A stretch of 64,000 bases of DNA from Candidatus Babeliales bacterium (GCA_020049835.1 JAGVLK010000011.1:1-64000), one strand, 5' to 3'. Shown: positions 51,299-60,578, counted from the first letter of the stretch. Numbers and translations: made by a program. The notes: generated from the letters alone by a model not told the origin.

Positions 51299-52138
51299 TT
51301 ACTTAAAATTTCCTGCAAGAAGATCGTCTAAAAATTTTTGCCAAAAAATTTCTGATGGTGGAAATTCATTGGCATCATCTCGTGATATATATAGATTTTT
51401 AATATGAGGTATGTTCCAATCTTCAGAAAACTCTTGGGGATCAGATCCAATCGCGAGCAACGTGAATGAAGTTGTCGAAAATTTGCTTTTAATCAGATGA
51501 TGCAGTTCTAATGTTTCATCTTTGGTAATATCATGCATGCGTAAAAAATAGATGTGCTTACCGGATTTCAGCTCGTCAAAAAAACGTTTGATGCGTCGCG
51601 CATATTTCTTATATTGTGTATCATAGTGTGTGGCAATGGTTTCAGGTTCGTGATTAGGAAAGTCATGGTTGAATAATATCTCAAAATGTTTGTCTAAAAC
51701 TGCTCCTGAACTTCCATCTACACCAGTGTGATATATTCTTTGATAAAAATCATAAAGATATGTACTCCAATAAGGAGTAGATGATGGTACTAAATTTTCT
51801 TTGTTAAAGTAATCTTTAAAATTGTTATCAATTACTCGATACAATGATTTGTAAGGAACTATACACCAATCGAATGGAAAAGCGAAGACTCTTAGGTTGA
51901 TGTTTCGCATCCACCATGCTGGGCCACAATGGCATCCTAAGGGGATGATGATAAAATCTTGAGATATAGTTTCATCGGGTGTGTCATCATGAAATAAGTT
52001 TCTTGATATCGTTATTTCTTCTTCTTCTGGTTTTTGATATTCAACTTTTTCATCCAACATCAGTGCATGCACTGAGTGAGCTGCCGCAATACTGTAAACA
52101 ATAGAATGCATAATAATAACAGAACTTTTAAATTGCAT
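51299..52138 (-). CDS. Exported DUF1796 putative cysteine-peptidase-like protein, copy 1
   Basis: A 279-residue precursor of the DUF1796 family, described as papain-like putative cysteine peptidases and often found next to glycosyltransferases. The conserved block reads IIPLGCHCGPAWWMR with the candidate nucleophile cysteine, then FPFDWCIVPYKSL; NHDFPNH holds a candidate histidine. Family activity has not been shown to my knowledge. The ATG at 52138 has GAGGACC upstream and gives a signal peptide ending near VHA|L (residue 26). It is paralogous to 55805-56575. Confidence 0.75.
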   Translation of the reverse strand: MQFKSSVIIMHSIVYSIAAAHSVHALMLDEKVEYQKPEEEEITISRNLFHDDTPDETISQDFIIIPLGCHCGPAWWMRNINLRVFAFPFDWCIVPYKSLYRVIDNNFKDYFNKENLVPSSTPYWSTYLYDFYQRIYHTGVDGSSGAVLDKHFEILFNHDFPNHEPETIATHYDTQYKKYARRIKRFFDELKSGKHIYFLRMHDITKDETLELHHLIKSKFSTTSFTLLAIGSDPQEFSEDWNIPHIKNLYISRDDANEFPPSEIFWQKFLDDLLAGNFK

Positions 52139-52247
52139 TGTGGTCCTCGCTTTACAGTGCTTTTTCATGTGTTATATGCATACGATAGCACAATCAAACG
52201 AGAAAATTATAGAAATTTGTTATTGGACTTTTAGTATTGCGTACACG

Positions 52248-52279
52248 AAAAAGGCGCCTTCTTACAAAGACGCCTTTTT
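52248..52279 (-). terminator. Bidirectional rho-independent terminator
   Basis: AAAAAGGCG (from 52248) pairs with CGCCTTTTT (to 52279), with A's and T's on the outer edges of both strands. It closes the gene at 52301-52741. Confidence 0.8.
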
Positions 52280-52300
52280 ATCTAAACTTACTTTTTTTGA

Positions 52301-52741
52301 TTAAAACTGAAGTTGCTTTCCACTTGCAGTTTGAAACCAATTAGTTAAAGGCTTAACTTCAAGTTGCTCACCATTTAGCATTGCGCCTAAATCACCATCT
52401 GCTGTTTCAAAAAGCTCTATACGCGCATTTGGTTTGAAAGCTGGCAATTTGCCTCCCATACGTTGGAATGTAAATGTTCCAAGGTATGTGCCATTGGTCA
52501 AGTTCACTTGAATATTTGGGAATCGATGCAATCCGTGATTAACGAGAATACGTCCACTTTTGTCTCCAGGCATAAGTTGCGATGGTGGAACGGTGTTGTT
52601 ATCATTAACAGAATGTTCATACCCGATTTGGTAAGGAGTATTGTTCTCGATACCTACCACAAAACCTTGGCTACTTGCGCCATAAGTTATTGATGCAGTT
52701 GCCATTGCAAGGGAAAATAAAAATAATGTAGTCTTCTTCAT
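52301..52741 (-). CDS. Small secreted hypothetical protein
   Basis: A 146-residue precursor with a classic signal peptide (KKTTLFLFSLAMA..., cleavage near TYG|A, residue 21). The mature ~125 residues are beta-rich and without cysteines (FVVGIENNT, GRILVNHGL, TYLGTFTFQ), suggesting a compact beta-sandwich. No family could be named. I start at 52741; the frame runs further up to 52804 without a ribosome binding site. Confidence 0.65.
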   Translation of the reverse strand: MKKTTLFLFSLAMATASITYGASSQGFVVGIENNTPYQIGYEHSVNDNNTVPPSQLMPGDKSGRILVNHGLHRFPNIQVNLTNGTYLGTFTFQRMGGKLPAFKPNARIELFETADGDLGAMLNGEQLEVKPLTNWFQTASGKQLQF

Positions 52742-52870
52742 AATAAAGACCCCTTCGGCCCCCATTTTAGGAGCAATACTGGTTGTTAATATGCAATAAT
52801 CCATGCATTTGATACACTCGATTATTATTTCTACTTTAAATTTAACATAGTCAAGAGGCTAAATGCAATA

Positions 52871-52893
52871 AAAAGCCTATAAATAAGGCTTTT
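52871..52893 (-). terminator. Hairpin terminator candidate
   Basis: AAAAGCCT (52871-52878) pairs with AGGCTTTT (52886-52893), giving T-ends on both strands. It lies downstream of the methyltransferase gene at 52992-53771 on the minus strand. Confidence 0.6.
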
Positions 52894-52953
52894 TTTCAAG
52901 AATAGGCCCATTGAGTGGGGTAAATGAAATTGAGGGGGTGTGCTGATTTTGTA

Positions 52954-52980
52954 CCACCCACATAAGCGTCATGTGGGTGG
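52954..52980. terminator. Perfect hairpin after methyltransferase gene
   Basis: CCACCCACAT (52954-52963) pairs perfectly with ATGTGGGTGG (52971-52980) around a seven-base loop. No T-run follows, so it may protect the 3' end of the transcript or act with the next hairpin as a terminator. Confidence 0.5.
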
Positions 52981-52991
52981 CCGATGTAATA

Positions 52992-53771
52992 CTATTTTGA
53001 ACTGCTCTTTTTGAGCATTACTTGATATTCGTCTTCGATAATTTCATAACCATTTGCCAAGAAGTATGCCAATGCGTATTTTGATTTGCCTAAATCTGAA
53101 GTTTCACCAAACTGTTTTGGTGTTTGGTTACGTACATCATCAATTAAGATAATACCATTATCAGAAAGAAGGTTACGCTCAACAATAATGTGCGCTTCAG
53201 CAAGTTGTAGTTGCGCTGTTTCTTCAATTGGTGTCATGTCACCGGTGTCAACATACAAAAGATCTATGCCATTAGGAAAGTTACAGGTGCGTAAAAAATC
53301 TAATGAAGAGCAAATATGATAATGCATGAACGGAAATTCTTCCGTTATTGTCCGTGCAACCCCAATATGGGCGGCGACCAAATCAAGCGTGTGAAATTCG
53401 GGATTAAGGTGCGCTAATGCTTCTGCTGCCATGCGCGTGAATGAACCGGCACCCCAATCCCAATTTTCAGGTTGGTTTGGTGTCCAATATTTACGATCAT
53501 GTATGTTGCAACCCGGATGCCCGCCATGTGTGTAGCTACGTGTTGTGCCGAGCTCTAATATAACTCTACCGCCGTTTTGCTCGAAGTACTCGAATGCCTT
53601 TTTGAACGTATAATAGCGCGAGCGCGGCAGAGGCTTTGTTTTTGGCCAGCCATGCAAAGCTTCAAGTGTGCCATTTTCCAAAAAATCTTTATAGGGCGCA
53701 AGAACTTCTTCAATATGATTTGAACAAAGAGTGGTACTTGCAAGAAGTGCCAGAGTATAGACGTATTTCAT
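52992..53771 (-). CDS. Exported class I methyltransferase
   Basis: A 259-residue precursor with a SAM-dependent methyltransferase fold: VILELGTTRSYTHGG as motif I, HTLDLVAAHIG as motif II, LLYVDTGDMTP and IILIDDV as the later strands. Within the same glycan locus it most likely methylates a sugar or glycan, though small molecules cannot be excluded. A signal peptide of about 17 residues (KYVYTLALLASTTLCS) precedes it and AAGGA lies before the ATG. It is 31 bases downstream of a second methyltransferase on the same strand, likely one operon. Cytosolic SAM would not be available to an exported enzyme unless it reaches a compartment that contains it. Confidence 0.75.
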   Translation of the reverse strand: MKYVYTLALLASTTLCSNHIEEVLAPYKDFLENGTLEALHGWPKTKPLPRSRYYTFKKAFEYFEQNGGRVILELGTTRSYTHGGHPGCNIHDRKYWTPNQPENWDWGAGSFTRMAAEALAHLNPEFHTLDLVAAHIGVARTITEEFPFMHYHICSSLDFLRTCNFPNGIDLLYVDTGDMTPIEETAQLQLAEAHIIVERNLLSDNGIILIDDVRNQTPKQFGETSDLGKSKYALAYFLANGYEIIEDEYQVMLKKSSSK

Positions 53772-53802
53772 AAAATTCCTTTATTAAGGTGCATACACCT
53801 TT

Positions 53803-54585
53803 TTATTTTGTTTTTTTCCAATAGACGATTGACCATCCTATAGCAGCCATTTCATCTGAAATGTTGTTTGCGCGACGATAGTCTTGAACTGCTTTGGCGC
53901 AATTGGGCATCGCCACGTAGTCATCTATAATAACATAGCCTCCTACTGACAATTTTGGATAAAGTGCAGTTAATGCGTCGATGGTGGATTCATATAAAGC
54001 GCCATCAAGTCGCAACAAACAGAGCTTTTCAATAGGTGCGGTTGCTAATGTATCTTTAAACCATCCCGGCAAGAATTTTACTTGGTTATCAAGCAGATCA
54101 TATTTGGAAAAATTGCTCTTTACGGTTTCAAGTGAAATACATAGATCAGGATAGTTCATGGGGGCAGTGTCAGCAGGATACTGTTCAGGATTTATTTCCG
54201 GCATGCCTTGGAAAGAATCCGCTACCCAGATGGTTTTGTCTTTTATGCCATACTCTTTTAAGACAGCGCGCATAAAAATGCAGCTACCGCCGCGCCATAC
54301 ACCCGTTTCTATACAATCACCAGGTATATTGTTTTTTATTACATCACGTAGGCAAAATTCTATATTATTGAGGCCATCGAGTCCTACCATGGTATGAGCG
54401 GATGCCGGCCAATCTCTTCCGCGGAGTCTATTTCCCAAATTGAATGGATGTCCATGTGTGTTGCCGTCTTGATATATCAAATTTAAAAGCGTTTTTTTCA
54501 TCAAATTAAGATAATTTGAATAAGGAGTTGTCGTTGCTGTGCATGTTAATAGTGAGAGCAGGGCGATTTTTTTGCTTATTGCCAT
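53803..54585 (-). CDS. Exported TylF/MycF-type O-methyltransferase
   Basis: A 260-residue protein of the macrocin O-methyltransferase (TylF/MycF) family, which methylates sugar hydroxyls in the cases studied. Visible motifs are GDCIETGVWRGGS (SAM-binding), VADSFQGMP, the RLDGALYESTIDAL stretch and GGYVIIDDY with the metal-binding aspartates. That set of acidic residues fits the family's Mg-dependent mechanism. The first ~20 residues (ISKKIALLSLLTCTA) form a signal peptide and AAAGGA precedes the ATG. It is the first gene of a likely two-gene operon with 52992-53771. Confidence 0.85.
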   Translation of the reverse strand: MAISKKIALLSLLTCTATTTPYSNYLNLMKKTLLNLIYQDGNTHGHPFNLGNRLRGRDWPASAHTMVGLDGLNNIEFCLRDVIKNNIPGDCIETGVWRGGSCIFMRAVLKEYGIKDKTIWVADSFQGMPEINPEQYPADTAPMNYPDLCISLETVKSNFSKYDLLDNQVKFLPGWFKDTLATAPIEKLCLLRLDGALYESTIDALTALYPKLSVGGYVIIDDYVAMPNCAKAVQDYRRANNISDEMAAIGWSIVYWKKTK

Positions 54586-54828
54586 TAATTTTCCTTTTTT
54601 TTGTAGTTTAGTCTACTACTTACTATGATAGTGTGATTGGATACTAAAAAAATAACGTGCGTCTGTCAATCCATATTTGTGATAACACCCAGGTCTTTAA
54701 GTTGACAGACGTGTTATTGAATTTCATGCATAATTGTTGTTGAGAAGTAGAAATTCTTTTTTTGCGTGATGGAAATAGGTATTATATTAAGTAAATAATA
54801 AAATAGGCATTACAGAAAGTGAGTATGT

Positions 54829-55860
54829 ATGATTGTACTGATGAAGCGTGTACCTTTCTTATTGTTATGCATATGTTTGCAAGTTATTGCTTATAATCCC
54901 ACTAAAATCACGGTGCTGACAAAATATATTGGAGGCGAGGCCGATCATGGCCATAAGGGTGCAAAGCGCAGTTTAGTAGATGGGCTGCAGCATATTGGCG
55001 TTAACTTTAATGTTAACCCCATGTATCTGCATGAGGTGGGTGATGTGGTGCATATCATGGCGGGTGAAACATTTGTTTTAGATCAAGTGATTCCCTTAAA
55101 ACAACGAGGTCTGGTAAAAAAAATAATAGTTGGACCAAACTTTGGTGAATTTTGTCGTGCAGGTAGTCCGTATGTGTATGATGAGCATATCGATGGAGTA
55201 CTTTCTTTAGCAGATTGGACAATTTCAGGTTTTATGCGGTCCTATCCTGATTTCGATCCAACTAAAATTAAAAAATGGTTTTCCGGTGTAGATGCATGGT
55301 TTTGGCGACCTGTGTCTCAAGAAAAAGGGAGGCATGTATTAGTCTATGATAAATGGCAGCCAGAATTAGCAGATGTTGTTGAAGTTATGTTGCGTGATTA
55401 TGGATGGATTCCTCTACGTGTATCGTATGGTTCATATACTATAGATCAATTTAAAGAGCTCTTGCAGCAAGTGCAATTTGCAGTTTTTTTAAGTTATTCA
55501 GAATCGCAGGGACTTGCGTTAGCTGAATCATGGTCTATGGATGTACCGACACTCGTTTGGAATTGTAAAGGGCCGCATTCATACCAGGGTATTTATTATC
55601 CGGATTCTTCAGCGTGCCCATTTATGACGCCAGCAACAGGGTTACCATGGAAAAATATGCAAGAATTTGCAGTATATCTTGAGCACATAGAAGAGTTGTT
55701 GCCGCAATTTAGTCCTAGGCAATGGGTGCTGCGGCATATGACTGATGAGATTTCTGTACGTGCACTATTAGATATCATTATATCATTGGATGATAGGGGG
55801 GATGATGTACAAAAGAACTATAGTGGCATTGGTGTTCGTAAGCCGAATATGTTTGGCTAA
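54829..55860 (+). CDS. Exported GT-B glycosyltransferase-like protein
   Basis: A 343-residue precursor whose C-terminal half resembles GT4-type glycosyltransferases: the segment FAVFLSYSESQGLALAESWSMDVPTLVWNC is in the place of the family's donor-binding ExxxxE region. The N-terminal half has the loose KITVLTKYIGGEADHGHKG start of a GT-B domain. A signal peptide of ~21 residues (LMKRVPFLLLCICLQVIA) leads it. The start at 54829 has AAAGTGAG upstream; an ATG at 54841 is possible. Its end overlaps the next gene by ~55 bases in another frame. Confidence 0.7.
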   Translation: MIVLMKRVPFLLLCICLQVIAYNPTKITVLTKYIGGEADHGHKGAKRSLVDGLQHIGVNFNVNPMYLHEVGDVVHIMAGETFVLDQVIPLKQRGLVKKIIVGPNFGEFCRAGSPYVYDEHIDGVLSLADWTISGFMRSYPDFDPTKIKKWFSGVDAWFWRPVSQEKGRHVLVYDKWQPELADVVEVMLRDYGWIPLRVSYGSYTIDQFKELLQQVQFAVFLSYSESQGLALAESWSMDVPTLVWNCKGPHSYQGIYYPDSSACPFMTPATGLPWKNMQEFAVYLEHIEELLPQFSPRQWVLRHMTDEISVRALLDIIISLDDRGDDVQKNYSGIGVRKPNMFG

Positions 55861-56575
55861 TTTAGCTTTTTTTCCGCAAGAATACAGCGTGGAAGGATTA
55901 CTAAATGCGCAATGCGAACGCGAAACTGAGTTGCAAGAGCTCAAAAATGAGCGTTTTATCGCAATAAGTTTAGGATATAACTGTTTTCCTGCATTTCATT
56001 TGCGGGATCATGGTTTGCGCATTCGTTCATTTCCCTTTGATTGGAATATAACGCCATTTAAAGCATTGTACGCAATTTTAGAACATGATTTTGAAGGCTT
56101 TGTAGATTTGCGCGACCTAGCAATTAACGCGCCTGAAAATACGATATATAACAAACGTTATGAGTTTAAACTAAATCATGATTTTGATATTGTTGATTGG
56201 ATCGAAACTCCAAATGGGCTTGTTCCCGCGGCACCTGAAAGTTTGGCAAAATATAACGAAGTAATTGCATATTATATGCGAAGAATAACACGCTTTTACG
56301 ATGCATTCAGCTTGGGGGTGCCTATTTATCTTTTTAGACGTATAATTTCTGCTGATCAGGCGCGACAATTGCATACATTGTTATCCAATAAATTTCCCGA
56401 TGCTCAATTTACATTGGTTTGCATTGAAGATGAAGATTATTGCGATCCGCATGCATGGGTTGATATGCCGAAAAATGTTATTCATTATAGATTTGCGGCG
56501 CCTGTGGCTCATAATCCAGAAAAAAGACATGAGGGAATGGTGCAATTGTTCCGAGAACTTGGACTCATTAAATAA
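55805..56575 (+). CDS. Exported DUF1796 putative cysteine-peptidase-like protein, copy 2
   Basis: A 256-residue precursor, paralogous to 51299-52138. The DUF1796 block reads ISLGYNCFPAFHLRDHGLR with Cys60 as candidate nucleophile, then SFPFDWNITPFKALY, and KLNHDFDIVDW with a candidate histidine. A signal peptide ends near CLA|N (residue 18). Four ATGs cluster at the start; I favour 55805 because the run of G's (55796-55801) is the only Shine-Dalgarno-like sequence, although its spacing is short. It lies between two glycan-type enzymes, the setting in which this family is usually seen. Confidence 0.75.
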   Translation: MYKRTIVALVFVSRICLANLAFFPQEYSVEGLLNAQCERETELQELKNERFIAISLGYNCFPAFHLRDHGLRIRSFPFDWNITPFKALYAILEHDFEGFVDLRDLAINAPENTIYNKRYEFKLNHDFDIVDWIETPNGLVPAAPESLAKYNEVIAYYMRRITRFYDAFSLGVPIYLFRRIISADQARQLHTLLSNKFPDAQFTLVCIEDEDYCDPHAWVDMPKNVIHYRFAAPVAHNPEKRHEGMVQLFRELGLIK

Positions 56576-56671
56576 ACAGTTGGTTTTTGTGACAACTATT
56601 AATGTGATTTTTTTTTAATGTGATATTTTAATTAAGAATAGAATGTTATTTCATAATGAATGGAGGTTCAA

Positions 56672-57532
56672 ATGATCAAATGGGGTTATCTATGTATTGC
56701 GTTAGTTGCGCAGATAAGCTGTCTGTTATGTTTGCAGCAAACGCAGCCAGCAGGCGTTAAAGAATTTGATTTTTTAAGAGATTGTGCAGAACAAATTCCA
56801 GGAGTTTTAGCCGTTTCAATACCAAAATGCGGGACGCACCTTTTGATAAAATTGCTTGAAGAATTGGGTTTTTCACTGCAGCACCATAGAATGGCTACTA
56901 CTGTACAAATGGATTATCAAAACTTGCGAGGATTAATAGGTAAAAAGTATTTTTCGACACACCTCGTTGCGCCTCAGGGCCCTATACACGAGTGCATTGA
57001 CTATAAAACTATATATATATATCGAGATCCTCGAGATCAGGTAGTTTCGTTTGCATATTTTATGAAAAAGTATCCACAATGGGTTGATAGTAATCTTCCT
57101 GTTGATGTTTTGATTTCAAAACTAATAGTTGATGTTCCTGTTTATAATACGCATCAAGAGTCTGATTGGAATGATCCATTACTTAAAAATATCGGTAGCA
57201 TTAAGAATTTTTATGATCTGTATAAAGGGTGGCATGAATATCCTAATATCTATATAACTACGTTTGAAAAATTAGTGGGAGCAAAGGGTGGGGGAAGTGA
57301 TGAGGAACAATATCAAGAGATTTATAATATTGCACGTTATCTTAATATTGCCGTAAGCGATATAGATATTAAAGCAATTCAAGAACATCTATTTGGTGGC
57401 ACTGAGACCTTTCGCACAGGACAAATCGGTTCATGGCGCACACATTTTACTCCAGACGATAAAGGAATGTTTAAGCAAGTTGCAGGTCAAATGCTTATCG
57501 ATTTAGGGTATGAGCAAGATTTAAATTGGTAG
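56672..57532 (+). CDS. Exported sulfotransferase
   Basis: A 286-residue PAPS-dependent sulfotransferase. The 5'-phosphosulfate loop is SIPKCGTHLLIKLL (usually PKSGTTW) and the 3'-phosphate-binding segment is IYIYRDPRDQVVSFAYF, both in normal spacing. The C-terminus carries FRTGQIGSWRTHF, matching the RKGxxGxWK-type motif of cytosolic and Golgi enzymes. These transfer sulfate to hydroxyls or amines of glycans or small molecules. The domain is preceded by a hydrophobic N-terminus (residues ~3-20), and GGAGG lies five to six bases before that ATG (56672). A gene for PAPS synthesis is not in the window. Source of PAPS and acceptor are unknown. Confidence 0.85.
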   Translation: MIKWGYLCIALVAQISCLLCLQQTQPAGVKEFDFLRDCAEQIPGVLAVSIPKCGTHLLIKLLEELGFSLQHHRMATTVQMDYQNLRGLIGKKYFSTHLVAPQGPIHECIDYKTIYIYRDPRDQVVSFAYFMKKYPQWVDSNLPVDVLISKLIVDVPVYNTHQESDWNDPLLKNIGSIKNFYDLYKGWHEYPNIYITTFEKLVGAKGGGSDEEQYQEIYNIARYLNIAVSDIDIKAIQEHLFGGTETFRTGQIGSWRTHFTPDDKGMFKQVAGQMLIDLGYEQDLNW

Positions 57533-57560
57533 TTACAACTGGTTTCAAAAGTAACCATAA

Positions 57561-58250
57561 CTAGTAATATAATACTTGTGCCTCTACGCCGGGAGCTGTG
57601 CTGCTGCCAAAAAGTTGTGCTTTCATATGTAATTCCGGTATGTAGAATACTTTAAAATTACCCTGACGTACTTTTAATTTAATGTAATCGCCTACATCAT
57701 ATTCAACCGGACGCAAAATATAGCCCATATTCTTGAAATCCATAGCACCAAACATCTCTTTAAGGTATTTGCATTTCATTGCAAATCCTAAGGTAAACAC
57801 GTTGTAATCAGAGTTAACTTTAACCAAGGTATCATAATCAAGATTGTTTTCGACTAGGCGCAGTAAATAGTCTGAAGTCAGTTGGTGACGACCGGTAAAC
57901 TTGATAATCATGTCTTCATCATCAAATCCAAAGTGATGAATTGCTTCCAGTACAGTAGCTGCCTCATTAATACCGTTATTGATGAATGTCGGGTCATTGG
58001 TTGTTGCATAAAATACATGCCCCGCATAATCTTCTAAGAATGAAGGTCCTGTTTTCTTTAATGCCTCTACAACATAGAGATCATCTTTGGTGTAACCGTA
58101 GTCTGCCAATATAGTAAACGTTTCAATGTACTGAGCTTTCCTAAATTCTGCGTGCGCATCAGTAATGGCAGCAGTTAATAGAATGCGTATTTGTGCCTGA
58201 CATGATGTAATTAGCAATGCGGCAATAAGAAGTTTGTTATGAATTTTCAT
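57561..58250 (-). CDS. Exported glycosyltransferase-like hypothetical protein
   Basis: A 229-residue precursor with a signal peptide (KIHNKLLIAALLITSCQA|Q). Residues ~25-190 have an alternating strand/helix pattern and IIKFTGRHQLTSDYLL, which recalls small glycan-locus proteins often annotated as glycosyltransferase-like, but no DxD motif is clear. It is the last gene of the six-gene minus-strand operon; its start overlaps the stop of the methyltransferase gene (ATGA at 58247-58250). Confidence 0.6.
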   Translation of the reverse strand: MKIHNKLLIAALLITSCQAQIRILLTAAITDAHAEFRKAQYIETFTILADYGYTKDDLYVVEALKKTGPSFLEDYAGHVFYATTNDPTFINNGINEAATVLEAIHHFGFDDEDMIIKFTGRHQLTSDYLLRLVENNLDYDTLVKVNSDYNVFTLGFAMKCKYLKEMFGAMDFKNMGYILRPVEYDVGDYIKLKVRQGNFKVFYIPELHMKAQLFGSSTAPGVEAQVLYY

Positions 58251-59395
58251 TGTTCGACCCTTCTTAATACGGTAAGGCCATTGCAAAATGGATAATGAAT
58301 CATGTGCCAATTCGCGTTATTAAATACAAATTCGGTGTTAATATATTTGGTTTCATCAAACGGGATAGAGAAAAATTCTCGTATTGCTGGAGCAACGCCT
58401 CGTGGATTAGGTGTATTGCCATGCATTTTTTGAATAGTATTGTTAATGCGCCACCAAGCTTCTTTTCCGTCAACTATGAGCGGCGTTACATTTGCATCAT
58501 GAAACATAAGGATACCATGTGGGGCAAGGAGTGGTAAAAAGTCGCGCAATTCGTCGAGTGTATGTTGGTATTCATGGCTCGTATCTATAAAAATAACATC
58601 AAAAAGTTCATTGTCATTATAATGTTCATGGTAATAATCTTTAAACTTAAGATCATCCATCCGGCACAATACGCCATTTTTTACACAGTTATAAGAGTCT
58701 GTGATATTTGGATCGAAATCGATACCGATCAAATATGTATTAAAAAAATCTGATGTTTTTATGAATGCCTGTGTGGAGAAACCAAAGCATACACCTGTTT
58801 CAAGCATGCGTGTTGGTTGCGTGTTAAAGCTATGAAAAAATAACATAGGAATTAAGCTCGATATTTCTGTGTCAACTTGGTTGCTATACGCTAGGAGTTC
58901 CTTATACGTTGCAAGTGCATTGGTTGGTAAAAAGCACGGAAGAATAACGGGATCAACATATTCGTAATCTTGTGGCAAATGATAATAGTGGCCAACAACA
59001 TTACTATAACTAGCGATATTATCTCTACTATAATCCCACACGGCGACAGCGCCTTTGAGTACCTTTGTATAGGCATATTCCAGCTGCTTCATGTAGTATG
59101 CCCGTACCGTATTATTTAAATCGTATGTTTGATAAATTATATAATGCTTCGGTAGCTCTTCTTGTTTGATGCCATATGCGTCAAAAATAATATAGAGTGC
59201 ATCATCATCCTGTGATAGTGTCGACACGACTTCAAAATCAACGTGGAATCGTTCAAATGCGTTTTTTACCGCTGGAAAATAGGGGCTATTTTTAGTATAA
59301 ACGTAGACCTTATTGTGTTGTATATAGGGCGTAAATGCAAATGCAGCGTGCGTGGCAAGAAATAGCGCGACACTTGAGATAATCGATTTTTTCAT
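58247..59395 (-). CDS. Exported class I methyltransferase, paralog of 20494-21609
   Basis: A 382-residue precursor with a signal peptide (cleavage near AFA|F, residue 20) and AGAGGAAC upstream. The C-terminal half is a Methyltransf_24-type SAM methyltransferase: LETGVCFGFST as motif I, LIGIDFDP as motif II, FIDTSHEYQHTLDE and MFHDANVTP following. The N-terminal ~180 residues carry the same YIIYQTYD, AVWDYSRDNI and HYYHLP segments as the distant copy, and both end IHYPFCNGLT. It is joined to GT61 upstream with one base between them. The substrate is presumably a sugar of this locus's glycan. Confidence 0.8.
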   Translation of the reverse strand: MKKSIISSVALFLATHAAFAFTPYIQHNKVYVYTKNSPYFPAVKNAFERFHVDFEVVSTLSQDDDALYIIFDAYGIKQEELPKHYIIYQTYDLNNTVRAYYMKQLEYAYTKVLKGAVAVWDYSRDNIASYSNVVGHYYHLPQDYEYVDPVILPCFLPTNALATYKELLAYSNQVDTEISSLIPMLFFHSFNTQPTRMLETGVCFGFSTQAFIKTSDFFNTYLIGIDFDPNITDSYNCVKNGVLCRMDDLKFKDYYHEHYNDNELFDVIFIDTSHEYQHTLDELRDFLPLLAPHGILMFHDANVTPLIVDGKEAWWRINNTIQKMHGNTPNPRGVAPAIREFFSIPFDETKYINTEFVFNNANWHMIHYPFCNGLTVLRRVEQ

Positions 59396-59396
59396 A

Positions 59397-60578
59397 TTAG
59401 TTCCTCTTAGTTATATTTATTTTAACTTGTTCCAAAATCTGTTTAATACTTTCAATTGAACAGGTGACCCAAAGATCGCTAAATTGAAAATCATGTGATA
59501 GCGCCCAATAATCAAGATCGCATGCACATGAAAGCCACCAGCACCATTCCCGGCCACCATTGTGATTTTTTACTGGTGGGCCGCTACTCAAACTAGGGCG
59601 AATATCGATAATGGCAGTTCCTGGTTTTGCATAGATAATATTGGTTTGTCCTGATGCCATAAGGCCAATAATGACTTTTGCGTTATGAAATATTTGAATC
59701 TGTTCTGCAACGCTTTGGCTTGCGTCAAAAATTAATACTTCATAGTTGGAAGGAAATATTCCGTTGATAGCTTGTATAAGTTCATTGAGATTTTGAATTC
59801 TGCGATCAGGTTCGCGGCGCTGAATGACAACAATTAAATTATCATTGTAGGTACGTGTGATCGACCTCATTTTTGAAGCCTCTAGCAGATCATTTCGCAA
59901 TTTAAGAAGCAAAGTACGTGGTATTGGTTCCATCAAAAAAGGAGTTGCAAAATAAAGCTCCTCTGCAAAAACCATATCGACAAATCCTGCAGGTTCTATT
60001 TGTTCTGTATTGATGCCTAACAAATCTAAATATTCAAGTATATAGTGTGGTATGGGGCCTTGTCTATTGATAAGCAATTTAACCTCAGGGTTGTGCAATA
60101 CGGTATCGCGTAAAAGAAGTATGCTTGGCATCCTATCAATGATGGTATGATAAAAGAATGTTGGTCCTTGAACGGTGGCAAGTTTTTTAACGAACTTTGT
60201 ATTTTTTGTGGTATCTGCCCAGAATATAGGAGCTTGCGGATTCCAGGAGATAGAGAATAATAATTGTTGATCCTGATTAAAGATTGTGCCTATTAAGGCA
60301 GGTGATACTCGAGCATTGTTGAGTTTTGCAACATATAGCTCTTTAGGGTTTTTAAATTGATACGTTTCCGGTATATCCCAATTTACCAGGGGGTTAAGAT
60401 CTACCAGATGTGATGCATCAAGTACGTTTGGCCGAGTTCCATAGACAGTTGTATCTCTATACTCAGGGAACTGTGCTATAAATTCGATATCCTTTGTATC
60501 ATTAATATCATACACAAACTCTGTAGCATGAGTCGAGTGTATGAGCAAGAGCAACGAATAATAGTTATTGATTTTCAT
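59397..60578 (-). CDS. Exported family 61 glycosyltransferase
   Basis: A 393-residue protein of glycosyltransferase family 61 (DUF563), whose best-studied members add xylose or GlcNAc to eukaryotic glycans. Characteristic segments are FFYHTIIDRMPSILLL (the family's FHxxxDxLPRL), VVIQRREPDRRIQN and the C-terminal GLMASGQTNIIYAKPGTAIIDI. In this family the equivalent of MASGQTN is usually GAGHTN. A signal peptide of ~18 residues (cleavage near THA|T) leads it. It overlaps the upstream GT gene by 14 bases and abuts the methyltransferase gene. Many eukaryotic GT61s are Golgi enzymes. Confidence 0.85.
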   Translation of the reverse strand: MKINNYYSLLLLIHSTHATEFVYDINDTKDIEFIAQFPEYRDTTVYGTRPNVLDASHLVDLNPLVNWDIPETYQFKNPKELYVAKLNNARVSPALIGTIFNQDQQLLFSISWNPQAPIFWADTTKNTKFVKKLATVQGPTFFYHTIIDRMPSILLLRDTVLHNPEVKLLINRQGPIPHYILEYLDLLGINTEQIEPAGFVDMVFAEELYFATPFLMEPIPRTLLLKLRNDLLEASKMRSITRTYNDNLIVVIQRREPDRRIQNLNELIQAINGIFPSNYEVLIFDASQSVAEQIQIFHNAKVIIGLMASGQTNIIYAKPGTAIIDIRPSLSSGPPVKNHNGGREWCWWLSCACDLDYWALSHDFQFSDLWVTCSIESIKQILEQVKINITKRN

